Positions 1 to 6,405 of a DNA stretch of 10,000 bases are shown in pieces; position 1 is the first letter of the stretch; every line of letters begins with the position of its first letter. Source of the stretch: Conus ventricosus (Eukaryota; Mollusca; Gastropoda; Neogastropoda; Conidae). A program made the translations under genes and the position numbers. Location of the stretch: assembly GCA_018398815.1 (NCBI GenBank), contig JAFLJL010014122.1:1-10000 (forward strand). Reading direction: 5' to 3'. Below the pieces are notes generated by a model that had not been told where the DNA came from, made no database searches, and saw only the letters and a list, made by a program, of their open reading frames with translations.

Positions 1-355
1 CAACAAAACGTTCGAAATTCGGCAAGTTTGACATCGTTACAGTCACTGTGTACTCCAAACTACAGTTCTATGACTCAACGTTGTATGACGTAAAGACTGA
101 TCGTGATTACGTGGTCGAAAAGTTCAGACAAGCAAAACGACTTACAGTGTCACTTGAGGTTGGGTTCAAGCTAGCTTGTAGCTTCAGTAGATCACTCGTC
201 GCCAGATTTAGTGTCTGCGATGCGTGCAGTGTGCGTGTGTGTAAACACAGCCATGCATAAGGATTTCAAAGACTTGAAGGTGACGGTTGGAGGCATTTAT
301 TTTCTTGCCATCTTTTCTTCCAGCCCTCTGGCATTCTGGGTAAATCCATATATAC
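1..355. other. Unassigned sequence left of the LINE fragment
   Basis: Mixed-composition DNA without a recognisable gene. Short open frames exist on both strands (for example 48-260 + and 208-408 -), but none has a motif I know. Part of it could belong to the body of the adjacent LINE, whose upstream boundary I cannot place. Confidence 0.4.
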
Positions 356-646
356 TTGTCCGGTAAGGGGGACCACTCTGGTTCTACTTTCCGTTTCATC
401 AAGGACACAACAACCGGCCATTCGTATTTTACCCATTCTTACCTTTTAAAGAGTGAAGAAGCTCCGTGGTGTATTCCATGTCATGCGACACTCACAATGA
501 AACATGTTCTTTTAGAGTGTTGGGACTTGCACGATGTGAGACACAAACATTTTACAGCGGAGTCCATGAAGATCCTGTTCAGGGATGTCCCGCCTGACGT
601 GATCCTTGAGTTTTTGAAAGAGATTAACGTTTTTCATCTGATTTAA
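356..646 (+). pseudogene. C-terminal end of a Jockey/CR1-like non-LTR retrotransposon ORF2 (5'-truncated)
   Basis: The frame from about 406 to the TAA at 644-646 matches the extreme C-terminus of reverse-transcriptase polyproteins of Jockey/CR1-type LINEs. It has a G-H-x-x-x-T-H-S-Y-L-L stretch, a small Cys/His cluster (CIPC ... MKHVLLEC), a basic R-H-K-H-F stretch, and a tail ending in FLKEINVFHLI. In this family the region follows the RT and RNase-H-like domains and is proposed to bind nucleic acid. The RT core (with YADD) is absent, so this is a 5'-truncated copy, as is usual for target-primed insertion. The frame is open from 356 but lacks a convincing ATG; residues before about 406 may not be element-derived. 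The family call is made by eye from the C-terminal pattern. Confidence 0.75.
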
Positions 647-843
647 GATTTTACGGAAGAAAGATTTTTAATGCAATTTCTGGTGCGTTTCCAGACGATG
701 TCATTTAATGCGATGTGTGAAAGTTGGTTGTTTTTTTTTTGTTTTTTTTTAAATGACTGGTGAGTTGATTTTAACGTGGTGACAGCCCTGATGTGGCCCT
801 CTGCGGTCGGCTGGGCTATAAGCAACATTATCTTATCTTATCT
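647..843 (+). repeat. LINE 3' UTR with (TTATC)n tail
   Basis: After the ORF stop come about 180 non-coding bases with T-rich stretches (730-750), then a GC-richer block (781-820), ending in three TTATC units (828-842). Several Jockey-like families end in a short tandem microsatellite rather than poly(A), so this is probably the true 3' end of the insertion. I could not identify a target-site duplication because the 5' junction is unknown. Confidence 0.6.
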
Positions 844-1124
844 CACACATCATTCAGTCCAAGCACGCATGGAGAGCATATACAGGATTGAGCATTATTG
901 TTTTTTCTGACCTGGCCTTTACAGTAGGTAAAGTATACCCCATCGCCTACAGAAAACAACTTGCCCATCAAATGGCCATGGTTTTAAATCATGTAAGATT
1001 TTAAATCATTAAGATATAGGGAATCACAATCCACACAAATTTAGTAATACTGTGCAAATGCCTAATTCTGAAGTCAGTCTGTGGTCTGTCTGCCCGTTTA
1101 TCTTTCTCTTATTTTCATGCGCGT

Positions 1125-1125
<1 letters not shown>
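844..1125. other. Unassigned spacer
   Basis: AT-rich unique-looking DNA between the LINE tail and the first microsatellite. I see no gene, RNA or repeat in it. A direct word TTTTAAATCAT / ATTTTAAATCAT occurs twice around 981-1011, too short to interpret. Confidence 0.4.

Positions 1126-1172
<47 letters not shown>
1126..1172 (+). repeat. (AC)n microsatellite, about 23 units
   Basis: Uninterrupted alternating AC, preceded by GCGCGTGC. It is the first of three dinucleotide arrays in a 450-bp stretch. Confidence 0.97.
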
Positions 1173-1175
<3 letters not shown>

Positions 1176-1267
1176 GAATGGGAGAGAGCACAAAACAACA
1201 ACAAAAAAACCAAACAAACCCTCAAGAAACTGACAACAATGCAGACTGGATTGGTAAAACATCTTAA

Positions 1268-1268
<1 letters not shown>

Positions 1269-1305
<37 letters not shown>

Positions 1306-1360
1306 ACGCGCGCGTGTCTGTGTGCGTGCGTGTGTGCATGCATGCATGTGTGTGTGTGTG
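1269..1360 (+). repeat. (TG)n array passing into TG/CG/CATG alternating tract
   Basis: About 17 pure TG units (1269-1302), then a tract mixing TG, CG, TACG and CATG steps. Purine/pyrimidine alternation is nearly unbroken over about 90 bases, the classic composition for Z-DNA potential. It is complementary to the flanking AC arrays at 1126-1172 and 1474-1567. Confidence 0.93.
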
Positions 1361-1471
1361 ACATCAAGTGAAATGACATCATTTACGGGAAATTCCTGTT
1401 CAGGTAAAATGAGGCCATGCTGATAACTGTTTGCATGCAAGGCGAAACCCATGCACTCATGGACCACCAGC

Positions 1472-1473
<2 letters not shown>

Positions 1474-1567
<94 letters not shown>
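1474..1567 (+). repeat. (CA)n microsatellite, about 46 units with one phase slip
   Basis: A long CA array interrupted once by a CACC step near 1533-1536, which shifts the phase. The interruption suggests slippage or fusion of two arrays. Confidence 0.97.
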
Positions 1568-1568
<1 letters not shown>

Positions 1569-1666
1569 CACAGAGAGAGAAGGAGAAATGAGAGAGAGGG
1601 AGAAACAGAAAATAAGGGGGGGGGGGGGGGCGGGAAGAGTTAAAAAAGAAAGGAAAGGCATGGGGT

Positions 1667-1705
<39 letters not shown>

Positions 1706-1738
1706 ACAGGTACTGAGGAATGTGAGGACAAAGTGAGA
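1568..1738 (+). repeat. Purine-rich tract with G15 and G33 homopolymers
   Basis: A GA-rich stretch (from about 1570) leads to 15 consecutive G (1616-1630) and then, after more purine-rich DNA, 33 consecutive G (1670-1702), ending in GA-rich sequence. Purines predominate on the + strand throughout. Such tracts can form triplex or G-quadruplex structures and are hard to sequence, so the run lengths are uncertain. Confidence 0.95.
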
Positions 1739-1756
1739 GACCAAAGGAAACATTTC

Positions 1757-1870
<114 letters not shown>

Positions 1871-1893
1871 AACAAGTTAAAAGAGGAATCTTA

Positions 1894-1945
1894 AAACTAT
1901 CTACAAATTTGTTTCAAGCGTGTTGCGCTGTCATCAGGATGGTTT
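1894..1945 (-). ncRNA. Candidate type I hammerhead ribozyme of a Penelope-like element
   Basis: On the minus strand the conserved core CUGAUGA lies at 1937-1931 and GAAA at 1915-1912. Stem II is 4 bp (AGCG/CGCU, loop CAACA). Stem III is the short palindrome ACAAATTTGT (ACA/UGU, four-base loop). The cleavage triplet GUA falls at 1904-1902, so the scissile bond is between 1902 and 1901. Stem I pairs AAACCAUC (1945-1938) with GAUAGUUU (1901-1894): seven of eight positions pair, with one C-A mismatch. A C-U mismatch replaces the usual first G-C pair of stem II, which may weaken activity. Hammerheads with a very short stem III are known from Penelope-like retroelements, and the sense matches the adjacent endonuclease. 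Confidence 0.72.
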
Positions 1946-2550
1946 TTGGTTTGCCCACCGCCGATGTTATATAGCGTGTGGGCTCCCGTTTGCGGTTGTT
2001 TGCACGTGCGGATTGGCTGCACATGTTTTTTGGGGGCTTTAAGGTTTTTGTTTTGGGTGTGTTTCCATTTATGCCTGCAGTTGTTTACTATTTCTGTTTT
2101 GGTGTTTAAAGTTGCTAAGTGTGGTTTGCATAGTATTAACCATTTTTCAGTTAAACATAGGTTGCACCTTTTTGAAACATTGCTGTATGGTGATGCTCTT
2201 TTTATGATTTTCCAGGATATATTGTAGCTTGTTTTTGCGTCTTTAAGTTTCCAGATATATTTGCTCAGTTCTGTTTGGTTTTTATATTTTTCTTTATTAA
2301 ATGACTGTTTGTGGTTTGCATATCTGGTTTTGAAGTTGTTTTCAGTGATCCCTATGTATGTTTCTTTTCATTTTCTGATGTCACAGTAGCCTGGTATACA
2401 ATGTTGTTGTGAAGACATTTATTGTTTAGTGGGCACTGCTCCTTTCTGGTGCAATTGCAAGATTTCCTTTCTTCACCCTTCTTTGCTGTGTTAATTTTCA
2501 TTTTGTTGGATGCGTCAATTAGGTTTTTGAGGTTGGAGAGAACTAATAAA
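1897..2550 (-). pseudogene. GIY-YIG endonuclease domain of a Penelope-like retroelement (5'-truncated, one frameshift)
   Basis: Read leftwards, the first frame (about 2550 to 2365) holds the Cys cluster CNC ... CPL ... C followed by IVYQATV. After a one-base frame change near 2361-2375, the second frame holds TYIGIT, then FKTRYANH-x-x-SF with the catalytic-type Arg, then ELSKYIWKLKD, the CNLCLTEKW block with the catalytic-type Glu, and a CRH tail. It stops at TAG 1897-1899. This Cys-cluster plus GIY-YIG order is diagnostic of the C-terminal nuclease of Penelope-like elements, which nicks target DNA for the fused reverse transcriptase. The RT domain is missing, so the copy is truncated at the fold-back near 2537-2562. 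The stop codon lies inside stem I of the ribozyme. Confidence 0.85.
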
Positions 2551-2622
2551 TGTCTGTTCTAGCCCATCCACCCTCAACCAGTTCGGGTGGATGACTCTAG
2601 AACAGACATTTATTAGTTCTCT
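2537..2622. repeat. Fold-back: perfect 26-bp inverted repeat plus 9-bp inner stem
   Basis: The left arm 2537-2562 and right arm 2597-2622 are exact reverse complements (AGAGAACTAATAAATGTCTG and on). Inside them CATCCACCC (2565-2573) pairs with GGGTGGATG (2585-2593) around an 11-base loop. The left arm is the 5'-most Penelope-like coding sequence, so the right arm is an inverted copy at the truncation point. A fold-back at a 5' junction suggests an inversion or template switch during insertion. Confidence 0.9.
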
Positions 2623-3087
2623 GCCAAGTAAGACTTTAACAATGAATTAAAAATGATAATCCATCACACATTTTTTCAATAACCAAAAAATAACGATTTT
2701 TTACAAACAAACATACTGTGTAGGATTATCCGTTTTCAATACTAATTTACTAAACTTTTCAGATTTCAATAACATCATTTTCACGCGCCTCTGTGTTTTA
2801 TGTGGAATAAACCGACTGTGTGTCTCCGGCACGAGTAATATGAGAAAGGTAAATGACGGGGCAACACCCCTAATTGCTAGTGCTGATAGTAAACTTGTAA
2901 AGGGTGGAGATAATAGCCAGGGCTTGCCGCACGCACGCAACCAAGCTTCCTCTACCTGTGCTATCTTGTCATTTTTCATTTGGAGGTGGTGCTGTGCGGG
3001 TCTGTGTGGTTTTCAGTGAGTAAAGTTTTTACCTGTAAAAGCTTTTGCTTGTGCTGGTTGATTTTTATTTCAATCAAAACAGGATAC
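2623..3087. other. Unassigned stretch left of the broken + strand gene
   Basis: No recognisable domain on either strand. A minus-strand frame (2701-2979) and a plus-strand frame (about 2839-3018) are both open but show no motif. A donor-like CA|GTGAGT (GT at 3016) and an acceptor-like ..AAAACAG (AG at 3081-3082) could bound a 67-bp intron in front of an ATG at 3088; this is a guess from splice consensus only. Confidence 0.3.
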
Positions 3088-3174
3088 ATGTCGCAAGATA
3101 GCATCTTAGAGAGAGAGCTTCTTGATTCACAAACCGTTCATAAAAGAATTGTTAGATTTCTCAAAGCAAACTAG
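3088..3174 (+). CDS. Possible short leader or exon ORF, unknown
   Basis: ATG at 3088 opens a 28-codon frame rich in charged residues (starts MSQDSILERELLDSQ) that ends in two adjacent stops (TAG TAG, 3172-3177). It is in the same frame as the ATG at 3196 that starts the next reading frame, so it could be an upstream ORF or a decayed N-terminus of the same gene. No family is recognised. Confidence 0.25.
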   Translation: MSQDSILERELLDSQTVHKRIVRFLKAN

Positions 3175-3195
3175 TAGTTTAATTCTTCCCGAGAT

Positions 3196-4082
3196 ATGGA
3201 GCAGCAAAGTAGATGGACTGAAGATCAATTTTCTCTTCTTGATGGATACATCTCTTTTCTCAACAATAAAGCTGACATTTTGAAAAAATTAAAAAGTGAA
3301 GGGCCATCTGAAAGTAAAAAACTACCTTCTTTCCCCCCATGCACCAAAAAGAAAACTTGAATCTTTGTATGAGGAGCAAGCAAAAAAACAAAAAATGACA
3401 CCAGAAGAACTCCACCAATACTTGAAATCAAAAGAGGTGGATGTGAGCAAGACAGTTAGAAAAGAAGTTTTTGTGTTTGGTGCAGAGGATATAACGTCTT
3501 TAGATGTTGCTATTGACAAACTGAAGCAAGGGTACAAACAGCTTCAAAGGCAGGAAGCGACAACCATGTGCTTTTACCTGCAATATGGTTGGCTTTTGGA
3601 AAATACTTTCAAAGCGTTTGTTCAAAAGAAAGAAAGTGGAGCGCACACCCAAAAAATGGGGCGAGTGGTTGGAGAGTAATGTGGGGATATCTCCTTCATA
3701 TTCCCGCAAACTGAGGGATATGCTCGCTTGCTGGGCCCCTATGTTAAAAGGTTTTCAACAGTTGGTCTTTCTTTCTTGGAGGTCTACTCCATGAGGAAGG
3801 ATTTAAAAACAATTTTCTCAAGCAGCGAGGATATCAGAAAATATTGGTTAACTCCCATACAAGAACCAATGCAGGTCGAAACACAATTTTCTCAATAACC
3901 TCATTCATGAACATTCAGCTGTAAGGGAAGAAACCAATAACGCGCCAACACCCCTGTTAGAGCAGCCAAAGGGTGCCAGTCAGCCAAGCAGTGAGAGGGA
4001 ACTTGGCACTCTGTCAAGCCAGCGCTCTAGTAGGACCGGTCAAAGGTCATCTGCCAGCCGATCGATGAAGGGATTATTTTAG
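3196..4082 (+). pseudogene. Broken gene of unknown function with a W-x-x-WL-x-x-N-x-GIS motif (at least four frameshifts)
   Basis: Five successive + strand frames give protein-like sequence in collinear order. (1) ATG 3196 to about 3345: acidic/basic helix starting MEQQSRWTEDQF. (2) About 3345-3630: basic stretch KRKLESLYEEQ, then a helical region with EVFVFG and MCFYLQYG. (3) About 3630-3715: WGEWLESNVGISPSYS (3657-3704). (4) About 3715-3893: helices with FLEVYSMRKDLK and RKYWLTP. (5) About 3894-4082: Ser/Arg/Gln-rich tail ending KGLF-stop. Frame changes lie near 3340-3356, 3605-3640, 3715-3735 and 3893. The tail may continue after a fifth shift to a TGA at 4194-4196. The WGEWLE..NVGIS block resembles the helix-turn-helix-like motif of some phage and plasmid proteins; that is a pattern match only. 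It may be cargo of the neighbouring transposon or another element. Confidence 0.6.
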
Positions 4083-4135
4083 GAGTTCTACGTCAGAAGG
4101 AACTGGTACTCTGCCAAGCCAGCGCTCCAGTAGGA
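3995..4135 (+). repeat. Imperfect direct repeat of about 40 bp in the Ser/Arg-rich tail
   Basis: Unit 1 (3995-4035) and unit 2 (4096-4135) both read GA-G/A-GGAAC..TGG-x-ACTCTG-x-CAAGCCAGCGCT-x-x-AGTAGGA and are offset by about 100 bp. Both encode TL-S/P-SQRSSR, in different frames as the sequence stands. The repeat supports the view that coding sequence continues past the TAG at 4080-4082. Confidence 0.7.
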
Positions 4136-4196
4136 GCGCCAATCTTTATTTAGCAATATGTAGAAAGGTAGATCAGATCTTGATGACAGGGGAGTG

Positions 4197-4490
4197 AAAA
4201 ACTTAAAAGCTGAGTCAAAAGTCAACTTGCAATCTTTTGTTACAACTCATAGAAACCTGCACACCTACCTCCTTTGTACTTTGGCTGCCTTTTCAGGCGG
4301 CCACAGAGTGTACTTTATTCAAACTGTCTTGTTTATTAAATCAAGCTTTTGATAAATGCACTTGGTGGCCGCTTTGAATAATCTTCAGTTGATAGAGAGA
4401 CCGACAGCCGTCTTGAATTTACGGCGCTCAAGCGCGAACCATAAAACCCTTTTCACATTTCCCCATGCAAGCACCTCCCTATTTCTTAAA
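4197..4490. other. Unassigned stretch
   Basis: No gene recognised. Two short word pairs occur in inverted orientation: GCGGCCAC (4297-4304) with GTGGCCGC (4365-4372), and TTATTCAAA (4315-4323) with TTTGAATAA (4373-4381). They are not nested and so cannot form one hairpin. The edge of the transposon may lie somewhere here or just to the right, but I see no defined terminal repeat. Confidence 0.35.
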
Positions 4491-4696
4491 TGTTTGTGTG
4501 TGTGTGTGCGTGCGTGTGTGCGTGCGATTGTGCTTGTATATATGCTGTTATTGTTGTTGTTGTTTTGTTGTTTTACTGATAATAAATATATTATATTCTG
4601 AACATCCGTTTCTTATAAATAATCAAAGGCGCGCGCACACACAAACACGCATGCACACCCCCTGCCCCACCTCCCACCCCACGCATGCACACACTC
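4491..4696 (+). repeat. TG/CG-rich tract followed by CG/CA-rich tract
   Basis: TGTTTGTG..GTGCGTGCG..GTGCGATTGTG (4491-4532) is followed after about 95 AT-rich bases, with TTG triplets at 4550-4573, by GGCGCGCGCACACACAAAC..CGCATGCACAC (4628-4695). The second tract is roughly the inverse complement of the first, repeating the TG-then-CA arrangement seen at 1269-1567. ACGCATGCACAC occurs twice inside it. Confidence 0.75.
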
Positions 4697-4984
4697 AAGT
4701 CACTTCTAAGTTCTTAACTCAAGTCACCCCAAGTCACTTTTAAGTTCTTACTCAAGTTGTCCCCCAAGTTATCCTCAAGTCATCCACAAGTTGTTACTCA
4801 AGTCACTTCTACAAGTCATCCTCAAGTTATCCCCAAGTCACTTCTAAGTTCTTACTCAAGTCATCCTAAGTAACTTCTAAGTTCTTACTCAAGTCAGCTC
4901 AAGTTTTTTAACTAAGTTATTTTCTAAGTTCTACCAAGTTATTATTCAAGTCAACTTATAATTATTTATTAAGTTCTTAAAGTG
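4697..4984 (+). repeat. Array of about 25 AAGT(Y) words at a mean spacing of about 11.4 bp
   Basis: AAGT starts at 4697, 4708, 4721, 4731, 4742, 4754, 4766, 4777, 4788, 4800, 4813, 4824, 4835, 4846, 4858, 4868, 4879, 4891, 4901, 4914, 4926, 4936, 4948, 4971 and 4980. All but two are followed by C or T. Spacing is 10-13 bp throughout, with one 23-bp gap that equals two steps. A higher-order unit, AAGTCACTTCT + AAGTTCTTACTC, recurs near 4697, 4731, 4835 and 4868. The array lies immediately beyond the stop of the leftmost transposon gene. It could be a minisatellite or a phased set of binding sites near the element's end; the function is inferred. Confidence 0.9.
4965..4970 (-). terminator. Poly(A) signal AATAAA for the membrane-protein gene
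   Basis: TTTATT on the + strand reads AATAAA on the minus strand, 14 bases past the stop codon of the gene at 4985-5437. The position suits a 3'-end signal and lies inside the AAGT array, so that mRNA would have a very short 3' UTR. Confidence 0.45.
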
Positions 4985-5437
4985 TTATTGCATCTGAAAT
5001 GGATCAAAATGATCTTTTGTTGTTGGTGGGGCTGGCATGCTTTTGTGTTCGGATTCTGTATTTAGTGGCAGAGATTGTTTGGACTGCTTTAGTTTTCGCT
5101 GTCTTTGTTTATATATTTTATAACCGTAATAACCACCCTCAACAGCAATGCCGCCAAAAATGACAATTGCTTTAAGAAAATATGAAGACTTTGGCGGTGT
5201 AGGCAACCCTGTTGTTGTAGCCCTTGAATCAACTTGTTCTGGTGTTTTTAAAGCAGGCATTGAAACAACTGGCTGCGGCTCTGGCACTTTTTCATTCTGT
5301 GCTTGTGCCTTTAATTTTTTTTGTTTGTTCCACTCTGCTAATCTTTTTCCTGCTGCAACGCGCCCAGGCTTTTTACTGGTTACTTTCTCCACCGGATTCA
5401 ATGTTTTCTGATTCTGCTGATTTTCTGGCTCGGTCAT
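4985..5437 (-). CDS. Intact small membrane protein of the Polinton/adintovirus-like element (150 aa)
   Basis: The start ATG (5437) follows an A-rich leader. The N-terminus is polar and basic, with a conserved-looking RVAAGKRLAEWNKQKK segment (residues 26-41), then a Gln/Pro-rich linker (45-84). A single hydrophobic helix with glycines (about 86-108, FLKAIVIFGGIAVEGGYYGY) is followed by a strongly basic stretch and a polar tail. This order (basic AAGK..AEWN box, linker, one TM, basic anchor) looks like a recurring small ORF of integrase-plus-PolB elements in invertebrate genomes, whose function is unknown to me. The frame is unbroken although neighbours are frameshifted. It is the leftmost gene of the minus-strand arm, and its 5' half and leader are duplicated just upstream (5491-5684). 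Confidence 0.75.
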   Translation of the reverse strand: MTEPENQQNQKTLNPVEKVTSKKPGRVAAGKRLAEWNKQKKLKAQAQNEKVPEPQPVVSMPALKTPEQVDSRATTTGLPTPPKSSYFLKAIVIFGGIAVEGGYYGYKIYKQRQRKLKQSKQSLPLNTESEHKSMPAPPTTKDHFDPFQMQ

Positions 5438-5684
5438 TTTGAAGGGAAATAAAATCTATATGATTAAAAGTAATTAATCCCATGCGTTTCCATTCTGTGC
5501 TTGTAACTTTAATTTTGTTTGTTTGTTCCACTCTGCTAATTTTTTTCCTGCTGCATCGTGCTCAGGAAGCTTTTTACTTGTTACTTTCTCCCCCTGGTTC
5601 AATGTTTTCTGATTCTGCTGATTTTCTGGCACGGTCATTTGAAGGGAAATAAAATCTATATGATTAAAAGTAATTAATCCCCAT
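5293..5684 (-). repeat. Tandem direct duplication, two units of about 190 bp
   Basis: Unit A (5293-5482) and unit B (5491-5683) are about 90% identical by eye. Each contains the leader (ATATAGATTTTATTTCCCTTC), the start codon and the first 48-50 codons of the membrane-protein gene. Divergence includes single-base indels and several substitutions, so the duplication is not recent. An 8-bp filler separates the units. Confidence 0.9.
5474..5638 (-). pseudogene. Truncated duplicate of the membrane-protein gene (54 aa)
   Basis: The upstream unit of the duplication keeps an ATG at 5638 and an open frame of 54 codons, parallel to residues 1-49 of the full gene. It begins MTVPENQQNQKTLN where the full copy begins MTEPENQQNQKTLN. 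It retains the AAGKKLAEWNKQ box but ends after the duplication boundary in a short unrelated tail (GNAWD-stop), so it lacks the linker and the membrane helix. Both copies carry the same leader, so both could be transcribed. It may be inert, or a soluble N-terminal decoy; only the truncation is visible. Confidence 0.75.
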
Positions 5685-6116
5685 GATTTAGCGGCGACAA
5701 TAATGTTCCAAATCTGTAATACAGATCACATCCTAGAGACTCTAATGACTTTGTTAAAACTGGATCCTGCGTTAAATCATACATAAAATCTTGTTCAGAA
5801 TCAATAGGCGCAAATCTACTAACTAGTTTAGTGTACAAACTAAGAACCGTTTGTCCTACACTTTTTACCATTCTTGATCCTAGTTGCGCTTCATACCTGT
5901 TATGATACTTTACAATGTCTTGTGGCGACATCTGTTGAATTTGTTCTATGCTGAATTCATTGCCGAGGAACTGTGTTTGTTTTTTCCACATGCTGCCAAA
6001 GAATACAGCCTTTCCTTTTTGGGCATAATAGCTTGGTCATCAACTTGATCATTTGTAATCAAAAGTTCAGGAAGGTTTAGGCTGCCCTGTAGCTGTAGCA
6101 GATCATCGGTGTTCAT
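5674..6116 (-). pseudogene. Element ORF of unknown function, one frameshift
   Basis: ATG at 6116 starts a frame (MNTDDLLQLQGSLNLPELL) that is protein-like for about 26 codons. Near 6035-6038 it must shift by one base, consistent with loss of one C in GACC, to continue in the frame that runs to TAA at 5674. That frame contains KGKAVFFGSMWKKQT, then QFLGNEFSIEQIQQMSPQDIVKYHNRYEAQLG, then a helical C-terminus with LYTKLVSRFAPID and LYYRFGTLLSPL. The MSP-D-IV-YHNRYEA region appears to be a recurring signature of this element type; no enzymatic motif is seen. Read from its own ATG near 5991 it would be 105 aa. It is the first gene of the minus arm from the divergent promoter, and its stop overlaps the end of repeat unit B. 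Confidence 0.65.
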
Positions 6117-6151
6117 GTTTTTATTAATTATAATTATTTTATTTTTTTAAA
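6117..6151. promoter_or_regulatory. 35-bp divergent promoter region with AT palindrome
   Basis: Only 35 bases separate the start codons of the minus-strand ORF (6116) and the plus-strand ORF (6152). The gap is almost entirely A/T and contains the perfect 12-bp palindrome TAATTATAATTA (6125-6136). It must hold the leaders of both arms unless their promoters lie inside the genes. Assignment is from position and composition. Confidence 0.45.
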
Positions 6152-6381
6152 ATGAGCACCGAAAAAACTGTACCAACCTTGTATACCATTCTGCTGTTAT
6201 TGGAGGCCTAAGTGTAGGATACACAATGCTTGGTAAAAGCTTGTTAAAAATTAAACTAGCAGATCTTGGCAAACTAGACTTTGAGGATTTAGCAAAGCTG
6301 ATTGCTGTTATAGCAGCTTCATTCGCTACGAAAGATTTTCTAGTTAAGCAAGGAATAATTCCTGACAGTATCAATATGTAA
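6152..6381 (+). pseudogene. Small hydrophobic element protein, one frameshift
   Basis: ATG 6152 opens a frame beginning MSTEKTVPT that stops after 19 codons. About 6178-6182 the protein-like sequence moves into another + frame that runs to TAA 6379-6381. It holds a Gly-rich hydrophobic segment (AVIGGLSVGYTMLGKSLL), a polar stretch (LADLGKLDFEDLAK), and a second hydrophobic helix (LIAVIAASFATKDFL) ending GIIPDSINM. The whole would be about 75 residues with one or two membrane helices. It is the first gene of the plus arm, 24 bases before the next gene. A small membrane protein at this place seems typical of the element type; its role is unknown. The minus-strand frame over this region (6147-6374) is a shadow. 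Confidence 0.65.
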
Positions 6382-6405
6382 AATTTAAAAAATACATTTA
6401 TAAAA

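Noticed and set aside
2701..2979. 92-residue minus-strand ORF and an overlapping + strand open frame (about 2839-3018)
   Set aside because: No recognisable motif, no supporting context, and two strands open in the same place; probably chance.
4297..4381. Terminal inverted repeat or hairpin from GCGGCCAC/GTGGCCGC and TTATTCAAA/TTTGAATAA
   Set aside because: The two pairs are not nested, the words are only 8-9 bp, and no matching element end is visible.
4697..4984. CRISPR-like array
   Set aside because: Repeats are 4-5 bp words about 11 bp apart in animal-like DNA, with no 24-40 bp repeats or unique spacers.
6147..6374. 75-residue minus-strand ORF
   Set aside because: It is the shadow of the frameshifted + strand hydrophobic protein at 6152-6381, which fits the gene order and spacing.
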